DNA from: Bacteroidales bacterium UBA5537
GTDB lineage: Bacteria > Bacteroidota > Bacteroidia > Bacteroidales > Lentimicrobiaceae
DNA: 11,220 bases
Direction: 5' to 3'
Assembly (NCBI GenBank): GCA_002426025.1
Contig: DINP01000066.1
Location: forward strand, 7,103-18,322
Part shown: one piece after another, positions 1 to 6,422 of the stretch
How positions within the stretch are numbered: the stretch's first letter is position 1
How the letters are laid out: every line of letters starts with the position of its first letter
The notes under the pieces: model-generated
What the model was told of the DNA's origin: nothing
The model's database searches: none
What the model saw: the letters and a program-made list of their open reading frames with translations, nothing else
Program-made: the position numbers and the translations under genes

Positions 1-78
1 CTGGCGCTGATTTACCGCTTTTATCAGGCTACCGGCACCGAAGACCTTGATGAGCTTAAAGAAGGAGATTCAAAATGA
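1..78 (+). CDS. mrpC: MrpC/MnhC, Na+/H+ antiporter subunit C (3' end only)
   Basis: Only the last 25 codons and the stop are in the window. The visible tail begins LALIYRFYQATGTEDLDEL and ends in a short acidic/basic stretch. It reads as the end of a last membrane helix followed by the cytosolic tail usual for MrpC (NuoK-like subunit). The stop TGA (76-78) overlaps the mrpD start ATG (75-77) in an ATGA junction, so the two are almost certainly co-transcribed and translationally coupled. MrpC is a small membrane subunit of the Mrp cation/proton antiporter, related to NuoK of complex I. The assignment rests mainly on position before mrpD; the tail alone would be weak evidence. Confidence 0.8.
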   Translation: MALIYRFYQATGTEDLDELKEGDSK

Positions 79-1583
79 TACTTCCAGCCTTACCCATTCT
101 CATCCCACTCATCTCCCTGATTCTACTGCTGATCACTTTCAACAGGCGCCAATGGCAGCCATGGATCGGACTTGGCGGAGCATTGCTGCAACTTGCTGCG
201 GCTGTGTATCTCCTTGTTCTTGTTAAAAACGAGGGCATTCTGGTGCTGCATTCCGGCAACTGGCAGGCACCATTTGGCATTACACTGGTGATTGACGCAT
301 TCAGTGCCTTTATGCTGGTGTTGGCCGGAATCATCGTGGTAAGTATCAGCCTCTATTCCATTGATGCTGTTGACCGCCAGCGTCAGTCCTATTTTTATTT
401 TCCCATGGTACAGGGCCTGCTCATGGGGGTGAACGGTGCCTTTATTACCGGCGATATTTTTAACCTTTACGTGTGGTTCGAGGTAATGCTCACCGCCTCG
501 TTTGTGCTTATCACCCTTGGTGGCGAAAAGAAACAACTCAGTGGCGCCGTAAAATATGTGAGCCTTAACCTTGTTTCTTCACTGTTTTTCCTTGCCGGAA
601 TTGGGCTTCTTTACGGAAAGACCGGTACGCTCAACATGGCCGACCTTGCCCTTAAACTTTCAATGGCCGAAAATAACATCCTGATGAACAGCTCGGCAGT
701 GCTGTTTTTTGTCGCCTTTTCGATCAAAGCAGCGGTCTTCCCGTTTTTCTTCTGGCTACCTGCCTCCTATCATACACCACCCATCGCCATTACCGCACTT
801 TTTGCCGGCTTGCTCACCAAGGTCGGCGTTTATTCAATGATTCGTATCTACACCCTGTTTTTTGTGCAGGACAAACTCTTCTGGCACCCGCTTTTCCTGT
901 GGATTGGGGGTTTTACCATGGTGGTGGGGGTATTGACCGCGGCTTCACAGTACGATATGCGAAAGATACTGTCGTTCCACATCATCAGCCAGATTGGCTA
1001 CATGATTATGGGACTTGGCATCTTTACCGTGGCCGGGATTGCCGGAGCTATTTTCTATATGGCCCACAACATCATTGCTAAAACCAACACTTTCCTGGTA
1101 GCCGGGCTCATCAACCGTGTTACCGGAAGTTACGACCTCAAGGCCATTGGCGGGCTTTATAAAATCAGGCCATGGCTGGCCATTCTGTTCATTATTCCGG
1201 CGTTCGGGCTGGCAGGCATTCCGCCGCTTTCCGGATTTTTTGGCAAACTCATCCTCATCTCAGCAGGCTTCAGTGCCGGCGAATACGTGATCTCCTTTGT
1301 GGCATTGGCCGTAGGTTTGTTTACCCTTTTCTCGATGGTAAAAATATGGAACGAAGCCTTCTGGAAACCCCGGCCCGAAGGCATACCCGCATTCTCCGGT
1401 GAAAAGGAGAAACTTCCGTTTACCAAGGTGCTGCCTGTCGCGATACTCGGCTTGCTCACCCTCACCATGGGTTTTGCTGTTAAGCCCATTCTCGACTTTG
1501 CCATGGAAGCCGCTGCGCAGTTGATTGATCCTTCAGCATACATTCATGCCGTGCTTGGAACGGAGAACCTCATTCATCAATAA
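75..1583 (+). CDS. mrpD: MrpD/MnhD, proton-translocating antiporter subunit D
   Basis: This is a 502-residue polytopic membrane protein of the NuoL/M/N (Proton_antipo_M) family, of the size usual for MrpD (about 490-500 residues). The family hallmarks are visible. A membrane glutamate lies in NLYVWFEVMLT (E136). A lysine lies in the broken helix FSIKAAVFPFFFWLP (K218), followed by SYHTPPIAITALFAGLLTK (K249). AHNIIAKTNTF has H331 and K336. These E/K/H residues form the half-channel and central proton path in this superfamily. MrpD carries proton translocation in the Mrp antiporter, coupled to Na+ or K+ export by the other subunits. ATG at 75 is chosen because it overlaps the mrpC stop and has AAGGAG 7 nt upstream (62-67). 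mrpE follows after 13 nt. MrpA shares the fold, but is much longer and would not sit directly after mrpC. Confidence 0.95.
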   Translation: MILPALPILIPLISLILLLITFNRRQWQPWIGLGGALLQLAAAVYLLVLVKNEGILVLHSGNWQAPFGITLVIDAFSAFMLVLAGIIVVSISLYSIDAVDRQRQSYFYFPMVQGLLMGVNGAFITGDIFNLYVWFEVMLTASFVLITLGGEKKQLSGAVKYVSLNLVSSLFFLAGIGLLYGKTGTLNMADLALKLSMAENNILMNSSAVLFFVAFSIKAAVFPFFFWLPASYHTPPIAITALFAGLLTKVGVYSMIRIYTLFFVQDKLFWHPLFLWIGGFTMVVGVLTAASQYDMRKILSFHIISQIGYMIMGLGIFTVAGIAGAIFYMAHNIIAKTNTFLVAGLINRVTGSYDLKAIGGLYKIRPWLAILFIIPAFGLAGIPPLSGFFGKLILISAGFSAGEYVISFVALAVGLFTLFSMVKIWNEAFWKPRPEGIPAFSGEKEKLPFTKVLPVAILGLLTLTMGFAVKPILDFAMEAAAQLIDPSAYIHAVLGTENLIHQ

Positions 1584-1596
1584 AAGCTACAACGCA

Positions 1597-1932
1597 ATGA
1601 AATATATAAGAAAAGCCTGGTTATTTTTCGTTTTCCTGCTCTTTTACCTTAAGGAAATGGTGAAAGCCAATGTGCAGCTTACCCGCGATATTTTAAGTCC
1701 GAAGATGCGCATTCATCCGGGCATCGTAAAGGTACATATCAACGCGAAAAACGGCAGGCAGACACTTGCCTTGTTCAACCTTGTTACCATGACACCCGGC
1801 AGCCTCTGCCTTGACGTAAGTGATGACCACTCCTGCCTTTACATTCACGGGCTTTATGTTAAAAGTCGTGATGAATTTGAAAAAGAAATTATTGACGGAA
1901 TTGAAAAAAAGATGCTGGAGGTTTTTGAATGA
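1597..1932 (+). CDS. mrpE: MrpE/MnhE, Na+/H+ antiporter subunit E (short form)
   Basis: This is a 111-residue protein with MrpE signatures in order: YLKEMVKAN (17-25), the PGI turn (41-43), NLVTMTPGSL (61-70) and LYIHGL (81-86), then a charged C-terminal helix. It has one hydrophobic segment (residues 7-18), continuing into the KE motif. Typical MrpE is about 160 residues and begins with two further membrane helices, which are absent here. An upstream extension in the same frame is open to 1525 but runs inside mrpD and adds no hydrophobic helix pair, so the ATG at 1597 is preferred. MrpE is an accessory subunit of the inner-membrane antiporter and is needed for full activity in studied systems. 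The stop overlaps the mrpF start by 4 bp. No Shine-Dalgarno is visible before this start. Confidence 0.9.
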   Translation: MKYIRKAWLFFVFLLFYLKEMVKANVQLTRDILSPKMRIHPGIVKVHINAKNGRQTLALFNLVTMTPGSLCLDVSDDHSCLYIHGLYVKSRDEFEKEIIDGIEKKMLEVFE

Positions 1933-2213
1933 ATACATTTGCCAATATCCCTGAATGGGTAAGCCTTACCAGCCTGGTTATGCTTGCTGTTGCGCAGTTG
2001 CTTGCGCTTTACAGGCTGTTTAAAGGCCCCACCATGCCCGACCGAATTGTGGCGCTCGACCTGATTGCCGCGCTATGTATGGGGTTTGCCATTGTATATG
2101 CAATTACCACCAGTCAGGTGCGCTATCTTGATATTACCGCCATTGTGGCACTGGTGGTTTTTATCGGCACGGTTGCTTTTGCCACTTACCTGAAAAAGAA
2201 GTACTATGATTAG
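1929..2213 (+). CDS. mrpF: MrpF/MnhF, Na+/H+ antiporter subunit F
   Basis: This is a 94-residue protein with three predicted membrane helices, the normal size for MrpF. The family motif GPTMPDR (residues 33-39) with D38, followed by VALDL (D44), sits between helices 1 and 2. RYLDITAIVALV opens the third helix. The start is set by the ATGA overlap with mrpE and by GGAGG at 1917-1921, 7 nt upstream and inside mrpE. The stop overlaps mrpG by 8 bp. MrpF is a small membrane subunit of the hetero-oligomeric Mrp antiporter and is required for assembly and cation transport in studied bacteria. The neighbours on both sides are Mrp subunits, so the assignment is secure. Confidence 0.95.
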   Translation: MNTFANIPEWVSLTSLVMLAVAQLLALYRLFKGPTMPDRIVALDLIAALCMGFAIVYAITTSQVRYLDITAIVALVVFIGTVAFATYLKKKYYD

Positions 2214-2580
2214 CACGATAATTATTTCAACACTCATGCTGGGCGGGGCTTTCTTCTCACTGCTTGCCGCGATTGGTGTTATTCGTTTTCCCGATATCTA
2301 CACCCGAATGCACGCCGCTACAAAAGCCCCGGCTTTTGGCATTCTGTTGCTTCAAACAGCCGCTGCCATATATTTTGCTACCTTTTATGCTATTGTAATC
2401 AGCCTGATGGTGATTGTTTTCATCTTCCTCACAGCGCCGGTAGCCTCGCACTCCATCAGCCGGGTCGCCCATTTACTCAACATCCCAAAATGGCAGGGAA
2501 CCGTTATGGACGAAATGGATAGTGACCCGGATATTGAGCAACCTGAGCATCCGAAAACAGATCATCTGTCAGAAACTTAA
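2206..2580 (+). CDS. mrpG: MrpG/MnhG, Na+/H+ antiporter subunit G
   Basis: This is a 124-residue protein with three membrane helices. It carries the strongly conserved MrpG/PhaG motif GVIRFPDIYTRMHAATK (residues 24-40) and the later FLTAPVASHSISRVAH (74-89). The C-terminal tail of about 30 residues is acidic and hydrophilic, presumably cytosolic. The start ATG overlaps the mrpF end by 8 bp, as expected for the last gene of an mrp operon. Only a weak purine stretch precedes it. No hairpin with a T-run follows directly. The next gene begins after about 77 nt with its own promoter-like element, so the mrp transcript either ends by an unseen mechanism or reads through to the strong terminator at 3022-3060. 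Confidence 0.95.
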   Translation: MISTIIISTLMLGGAFFSLLAAIGVIRFPDIYTRMHAATKAPAFGILLLQTAAAIYFATFYAIVISLMVIVFIFLTAPVASHSISRVAHLLNIPKWQGTVMDEMDSDPDIEQPEHPKTDHLSET

Positions 2581-2602
2581 CCCTTTTATTACACAATTTA
2601 TG

Positions 2603-2610
2603 TACTTTTG
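2603..2610 (+). promoter_or_regulatory. Putative -7 promoter element for the HMA lipoprotein gene
   Basis: TACTTTTG matches the Bacteroidota -7 consensus TAnnTTTG exactly and lies 47 nt before the ATG at 2658. The -33 TTTG element is not convincing (only T-rich sequence around 2584-2587, at a short spacing). It lies in the gap after mrpG and suggests that the lipoprotein gene can be expressed separately from the mrp operon. Confidence 0.5.
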
Positions 2611-2657
2611 TGTTGATTTTTCAAACCCTTCAAACACAAACCAAAGAATATCCCGCC

Positions 2658-2990
2658 ATGAAAAAGATCTTTGCCATTCTCTTTATCGGAACAATTTTCG
2701 CAGCCTGCAACCAGACAACACTTACCAAAGAAACCTCAATTGATTTGGGTGCAGTAAAAACCATCGAACTGCATGTTACCGGCATGACTTGCGAAGGATG
2801 CGAAAACTCTGTAATGGAAGCTGTTAATGAAGTTGATGGGGTTACAGAAGTAGCAGCATCACACACCAAAGAATTAACCACCATCAGTTACGATACGACA
2901 CTGACTGACATAAGTAAACTTTCTGCAGTAATTGATAACCTGGGGTATAAAGTAGAAGGACTCGCGCAGCACAGCGAACCAGAAGAATAA
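2658..2990 (+). CDS. Lipoprotein with a heavy-metal-associated (HMA) domain
   Basis: This is a 110-residue protein. It starts with a lipoprotein signal peptide, MKKIFAILFIGTIFAAC, whose lipobox ends at C17, so it should be lipidated and anchored in a membrane on the periplasmic or outer side. After a linker of about 17 residues comes one HMA (ferredoxin-like) domain, about 34-103. Its metal site GMTCEGC (C45, C48) is followed by the usual ENSVMEAVNEVDGV helix/strand and ends near DNLGYKVE. HMA domains with CxxC bind Cu(I) or other soft metals such as Hg(II) or Zn(II); the metal cannot be told from sequence. A GTG further upstream in frame (2610) overlaps the promoter -7 box and would put extra residues before the signal peptide, so ATG 2658 is used. 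It stands alone between the mrp and cyd operons, and no efflux ATPase is nearby. Confidence 0.85.
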   Translation: MKKIFAILFIGTIFAACNQTTLTKETSIDLGAVKTIELHVTGMTCEGCENSVMEAVNEVDGVTEVAASHTKELTTISYDTTLTDISKLSAVIDNLGYKVEGLAQHSEPEE

Positions 2991-3021
2991 AAACACCTGT
3001 TGTCTATACAGAATTAAAATC

Positions 3022-3060
3022 AAAAATCCCCGAAGACAATCAGCCTCTTCGGGGATTTTT
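3022..3060 (+). terminator. Strong rho-independent terminator, possibly bidirectional
   Basis: A perfect 15-bp inverted repeat (3022-3036 with 3046-3060, arm AAAAATCCCCGAAGA) encloses a 9-nt loop. The stem is GC-rich in the middle, with an A-run on the left and a T-run on the right, so it can act as a terminator on either strand. It starts 31 nt after the HMA lipoprotein stop. Confidence 0.9.
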
Positions 3061-3181
3061 AATTCCTGTTTTAAAAGTATATGCTCCGAAACCAATTTCC
3101 TGGTTTTAATTCACCTTAATTTATAGATGAAATAGTTTTATCAATTGAACAGAAAATTTCACGTTCTAAATAAGCCTTTTA

Positions 3182-3214
3182 TTTGGGAATCTCATTTGTT
3201 AATCAGTAAATTTG
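3182..3214 (+). promoter_or_regulatory. Promoter of the cytochrome bd operon
   Basis: TTTG (3182-3185), 21 nt of spacer and TAAATTTG (3207-3214) fit the Bacteroidota -33/-7 pattern TTTG-N19..21-TAnnTTTG well. Transcription would begin near 3221, giving a very short leader of about a dozen nt before the ATG at 3233. The rest of the gap (3061-3181) is AT-rich. It holds only a weak 6-bp hairpin (3089-3106) and the palindrome TCAATTGA (3141-3148), neither of which I can assign to a regulator. Confidence 0.65.
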
Positions 3215-3232
3215 GAAGCCAAACAAAATTCA

Positions 3233-3451
3233 ATGAAACGAAATATTTTCTATCGCGTTTTCAGGTTCTATTACGAGGGATTTAAAAGCATGACCATAGG
3301 TAAAACCCTGTGGGCCATTATCCTCATAAAGCTATTCGTGATGTTTGCCATACTGAAAATTTTCTTCTTCCCTAACTTCCTGAAATCCAATTTTAAAACA
3401 GATGAAGAAAGAGGAAATTATGTAATCGAACAATTAACAAATCCTAAATAA
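3233..3451 (+). CDS. DUF4492 family small membrane protein (cyd operon leader gene)
   Basis: This is a 72-residue protein with a basic, aromatic N-terminus (FYRVFRFYYEGFKSM), one hydrophobic helix (about 25-46, TLWAIILIKLFVMFAILK), the FFFPNFL turn and a charged tail. This matches DUF4492, a family known from Bacteroidota and Campylobacterota immediately upstream of cydA. It is expected in the inner membrane. Its biochemical role is not established; an accessory or assembly subunit of cytochrome bd is the natural inference from its constant position. Only 7 nt separate it from cydA. The longer frame with TTG at 3212 starts inside the promoter -7 box and is rejected. No clear Shine-Dalgarno precedes the ATG. 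Confidence 0.85.
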   Translation: MKRNIFYRVFRFYYEGFKSMTIGKTLWAIILIKLFVMFAILKIFFFPNFLKSNFKTDEERGNYVIEQLTNPK

Positions 3452-3458
3452 AATTCGT

Positions 3459-5009
3459 ATGACCGAGAATTTTGATTATTCACTGATTGACTGGTCGAGG
3501 GCACAATTCGCGCTTACGGCCATGTATCACTGGATATTCGTACCCTTAACCCTTGGCCTTGGGTTTATAATGGCTATAATGGAAACCATCTACGCAAAAA
3601 CCGGAGATCCCGAATGGAAAAGAATTACCAAATTCTGGATGACCATTTTCGGAATCAACTTTGCCATTGGTGTGGCAACCGGTATTATTCTCGAATTTGA
3701 ATTCGGCACCAACTGGTCGAATTACTCCTGGTTTGTTGGCGACATTTTCGGTGCCCCACTTGCCATCGAAGGCATTATGGCCTTTTTCCTTGAGTCAACC
3801 TTTATAGCCGTTATGTTTTTCGGTTGGAACAAGGTAAGCAAAAAATTCCACCTTCTGTCAACCTGGCTGGTAGCTTTCGGAGCAAGCCTCTCGGCACTCT
3901 GGATTCTGGTGGCCAATGCCTGGATGCAAATGCCGGTTGGCATGAAATTCAATCCGGATACCGCCCGCAATGAAATGGAAAACTTCTGGGATGTCCTGCT
4001 ATCGCCTATGGCTGTCAGTAAGTTTACACATACCATTTCTTCATCTTATATGTTGGCAGCACTCGTTGTAATTGGCATAAGCTCATGGTTCCTGTTAAAG
4101 AAGAGACACCTGGTTTTTGCCAAGCGTAGCATGGTGGTTGCTGCAGTTTTCGGAATTGTAACCTCTTTCTTTACCATATTAACCGGAGACTACAGCGCTA
4201 AGGTGATTGCCGAGCATCAGCCAATGAAATTTGCCGCATTCGAAGGTTTGTCAATCGGCCAGCATGGTGCTCCTTTGGTAGCGTTGGGAATTGTTTCCTC
4301 ATCGCCAGAAGACCCCAACAACGAAAATGTAAAAGACTTTGCCTTTAAGATTGAAATTCCAAACTTCCTTTCCTACATGGCTTTTCAGGATTTTAATGCC
4401 TTTGTACCCGGTGTTAAGGACCTTATGGAAGGCAATGCAGAACAGGGAATTATGCCTGCTGCTGAAAAGATTTACCGTGGCAGACTGGCAATTGACGCTT
4501 TATCGCAATATACCATCGCTAAAAAAGCCGGTGATGAAACAGGGGTTGCCGAAGCGAAAGCAATACTTGATGAAAATTTTCAGTATTTCGGTTACGGATA
4601 TTTTGAAAACAACCCGGGAGGGCTGGTTCCAAATCTGCCACTGACTTTCTACAGTTTCCATATAATGGTAATGCTGGGATTCTGGTTCCTGATGTTTTTC
4701 GGCATTATCCTTTTGCTCGTGTATAAAGATCGCATTTCAACTTCTCGATTCTGGCTCAGGATTGCCATCATCAATATTCCCCTGGCATACATTGCTTCCG
4801 AATCGGGATGGATAACCGCCGAAATGGGCCGGCAACCCTGGGTTATTCAGGATCTGATGCCAACCATGGCAGCGGTTTCCAAACTCGATAGCGGCGCGGT
4901 TATCGTAACCTTCGTGCTCTTTGCGCTGATTTTTACCACACTACTTATTGCCGAACTAAAGATATTGTTCAGGCAGATTAATAACGGACCAAAAGCTGGA
5001 GGAAATTAA
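3459..5009 (+). CDS. cydA: Cytochrome bd ubiquinol/menaquinol oxidase subunit I
   Basis: This is a 516-residue integral membrane protein, the usual length for CydA (E. coli 522). It oxidises quinol and reduces O2 to water in the inner membrane, building proton-motive force without pumping. Heme ligands are visible by alignment with E. coli: H24 (heme b595, E. coli H19), H191 (heme b558, H186) and M403 in FYSFHIMVMLG (M393). The conserved acids E104 and E112 (E. coli E99, E107) lie in APLAIEGIMAFFLEST. The quinol-binding Q-loop has GDYSAKVIAEHQPMKFAAFEG with K257 and E262, the counterparts of E. coli K252/E257. The signature GRQPW is at 457-461. The region of about 283-390 is a divergent hydrophilic part of the Q-loop side, unlike E. 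coli. The ATG follows the DUF4492 stop by 7 nt and cydB follows after 1 nt. Confidence 0.98.
   Translation: MTENFDYSLIDWSRAQFALTAMYHWIFVPLTLGLGFIMAIMETIYAKTGDPEWKRITKFWMTIFGINFAIGVATGIILEFEFGTNWSNYSWFVGDIFGAPLAIEGIMAFFLESTFIAVMFFGWNKVSKKFHLLSTWLVAFGASLSALWILVANAWMQMPVGMKFNPDTARNEMENFWDVLLSPMAVSKFTHTISSSYMLAALVVIGISSWFLLKKRHLVFAKRSMVVAAVFGIVTSFFTILTGDYSAKVIAEHQPMKFAAFEGLSIGQHGAPLVALGIVSSSPEDPNNENVKDFAFKIEIPNFLSYMAFQDFNAFVPGVKDLMEGNAEQGIMPAAEKIYRGRLAIDALSQYTIAKKAGDETGVAEAKAILDENFQYFGYGYFENNPGGLVPNLPLTFYSFHIMVMLGFWFLMFFGIILLLVYKDRISTSRFWLRIAIINIPLAYIASESGWITAEMGRQPWVIQDLMPTMAAVSKLDSGAVIVTFVLFALIFTTLLIAELKILFRQINNGPKAGGN
4998..5002 (+). promoter_or_regulatory. Shine-Dalgarno sequence for cydB
   Basis: GGAGG lies in the last codons of cydA, 8 nt before the cydB ATG at 5011. 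Strong Shine-Dalgarno motifs are uncommon in Bacteroidota. In this window they occur only before tightly packed internal operon genes (mrpD, mrpF, cydB). It supports the chosen cydB start. Confidence 0.6.
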
Positions 5010-5010
5010 C

Positions 5011-6168
5011 ATGTTTGAAACATTTTCGATACTAACGTTACAACAATACTGGTGGATTATTATTTCCATCCTTGCCAGTGCCCTTGTTTTCCTGATGTTT
5101 GTCCAGGGCGGACAAACCCTTATCTACACACTTGGCAAAACCGATACTGAACGTTCGATGATAGTAAACTCCCTTGGACGAAAATGGGAACTTACCTTCA
5201 CAACGCTGGTAACCTTTGGCGGGGCATTCTTCGCTTCTTTCCCGTTGTTTTATTCAACCAGTTTCGGAGGCGCTTACTGGGTGTGGATGGCCATATTGTT
5301 CGCTTTTATTGTTCAGGCCATCTCCTACGAATACCGCACTAAACCCAATAACTTCCTTGGCAAACGCACCTTTGAGGTATTTCTGTTTGTTAATGGAGCT
5401 TTAGGCACCATATTAATTGGTACGGCGGTCGGCACTTTCTTTAACGGAAGCTTGTTTTCGGTTGATAAAATGAACCTCACCAATATCTTCGATTCGGCTA
5501 TTTCGCGCTGGGAAACACCTTTCCACGGCCTCGAGGCTGTGCTTAACCCACACAATGTAGCGCTCGGCCTGGCAGTTTTTTTCCTTGCCAGGATATTGGG
5601 AATCATGTACATCCTCAATAGTGTAAAAGAAGAGAATATCTTTAAAAGAGGGATTAAGCAAATGTGGTACAATGCCGTTCCATTCCTTGTCTTTTTCCTC
5701 TACTTTGTTATTGCGCTGCTGCTTAAAGATGGTTTCGCCTATAGTCCCGGCACTGGCGAGGTTTTTATGGAGCCATACAAATACCTGCACAATTTCATCG
5801 AAATGCCATTGGTACTGGTAATGTTCCTTGTTGGTGTGGTGCTTGTCCTTGCCGGAATCGCATTGCTGTTGTTTAAAAACAGCATCAAAGCAATCTGGTA
5901 TTCAGGTGCTGGCACTATACTGACTGTATTTGCTCTCTTTCTGATTGCCGGGTTGAACAATACGGCATTTTATCCGTCAAGCTTCAATCTGCAGCATTCC
6001 CTGACCATCGAAAACAGTTCTTCGAGCCACTATACACTTACCGCGATGAGCTATGTTTCACTATTCGTGCCCGTAGTAATTGCTTACATTTACATTGCAT
6101 GGAAATCGGTCAATAACAAGCAGATAGAAGCCAGTGATCTGAACGACGACCAAACCCATGTTTACTAA
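5011..6168 (+). CDS. cydB: Cytochrome bd oxidase subunit II
   Basis: This is a 385-residue polytopic membrane protein, the normal size for CydB (E. coli 379). It packs against CydA as a pseudo-symmetric partner that carries no heme. Clear family blocks are TLGKTDTERSMIVNSLGRKWE (42-60, broken here only by family variation), FGGAFFASFPLFY (69-81), SYEYRTK (105-111) and, near the end, AFYPSS. Compared with E. coli, the aspartates lining the proton path are changed: D26 and D29 correspond to Q32 and Q35 (FVQGGQT), D58 to E60 and D105 to E107. I recall this pattern as typical of Bacteroidota CydB rather than a defect. The gene starts 1 nt after cydA and has a strong Shine-Dalgarno. A small membrane-protein gene follows after 27 nt. 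Confidence 0.97.
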   Translation: MFETFSILTLQQYWWIIISILASALVFLMFVQGGQTLIYTLGKTDTERSMIVNSLGRKWELTFTTLVTFGGAFFASFPLFYSTSFGGAYWVWMAILFAFIVQAISYEYRTKPNNFLGKRTFEVFLFVNGALGTILIGTAVGTFFNGSLFSVDKMNLTNIFDSAISRWETPFHGLEAVLNPHNVALGLAVFFLARILGIMYILNSVKEENIFKRGIKQMWYNAVPFLVFFLYFVIALLLKDGFAYSPGTGEVFMEPYKYLHNFIEMPLVLVMFLVGVVLVLAGIALLLFKNSIKAIWYSGAGTILTVFALFLIAGLNNTAFYPSSFNLQHSLTIENSSSSHYTLTAMSYVSLFVPVVIAYIYIAWKSVNNKQIEASDLNDDQTHVY

Positions 6169-6195
6169 TTAATTCAAACGCTAAACTCTGAAAAT

Positions 6196-6333
6196 ATGTA
6201 TCTCGATAAAATAATGTGGTTTCTGGCCTGGCCGGCCATGATAATCCTGTCATACTACCTGGTTGTTTTCACATTGAAGAAATTCGACAAACAGATTAAA
6301 AACGACCCACTTGGAGAGGATACTAATCCATAA
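6196..6333 (+). CDS. CydX-like small membrane protein of the cytochrome bd operon
   Basis: This is a 45-codon ORF between cydB and the operon terminator. The product has a hydrophobic helix (about 7-29) and a charged tail (KKFDKQIKNDPLGED). From the second methionine it reads MWFLAW, very close to the MWYFAW start of E. coli CydX (37 residues), a single-helix subunit that stabilises cytochrome bd. Position (directly after cydB), size, topology and this N-terminal motif together make a CydX-type subunit the best reading. Translation may start at ATG 6196 or at the internal ATG 6214, which would give 39 residues; no Shine-Dalgarno separates the two. The helix beyond the motif has no obvious identity to E. 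coli CydX, so homology rather than analogy is not proven. Confidence 0.75.
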   Translation: MYLDKIMWFLAWPAMIILSYYLVVFTLKKFDKQIKNDPLGEDTNP

Positions 6334-6397
6334 GCAAAAATTGCTTGAACTTATCAGTCAAAACCTGAAGCATCACTTTACTTTTTAATTAAAAGCG

Positions 6398-6422
6398 AAA
6401 GCCGGTTCTATCCGGCTTTTTT
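6398..6422 (+). terminator. Rho-independent terminator of the cyd operon
   Basis: An 8-bp stem AAAGCCGG / CCGGCTTT (6398-6405 with 6412-6419) with a 6-nt loop runs into a T-tract ending at 6422. It lies 64 nt after the CydX-like gene and closes the DUF4492-cydA-cydB-small ORF transcript. Confidence 0.85.

Noticed and set aside
123..536. Open frame of 137 codons on the minus strand inside mrpD
   Set aside because: It lies wholly under a well-supported gene. Its translation is low-complexity in hydrophobicity and matches no family I know. It is a shadow of the codon pattern.
2610..2657. Upstream GTG start for the HMA lipoprotein
   Set aside because: The GTG overlaps the last base of the TACTTTTG -7 element, so it would not be transcribed from that promoter. 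The extension would also bury the lipoprotein signal peptide.
3089..3106. Small hairpin AAACCA/TGGTTT
   Set aside because: It is only 6 bp, AT-rich and with a short T-run. A far stronger terminator stands 30 nt upstream, so it probably has no role.
3141..3148. Palindrome TCAATTGA upstream of the cyd promoter as an FNR/CRP-type site
   Set aside because: The half-sites are in the wrong orientation and spacing for TTGAT-N4-ATCAA, and an 8-bp AT-rich palindrome is expected by chance.
3212..3232. Upstream TTG start for the DUF4492 protein
   Set aside because: The TTG is part of the TAAATTTG promoter element, and the family begins near the ATG at 3233.
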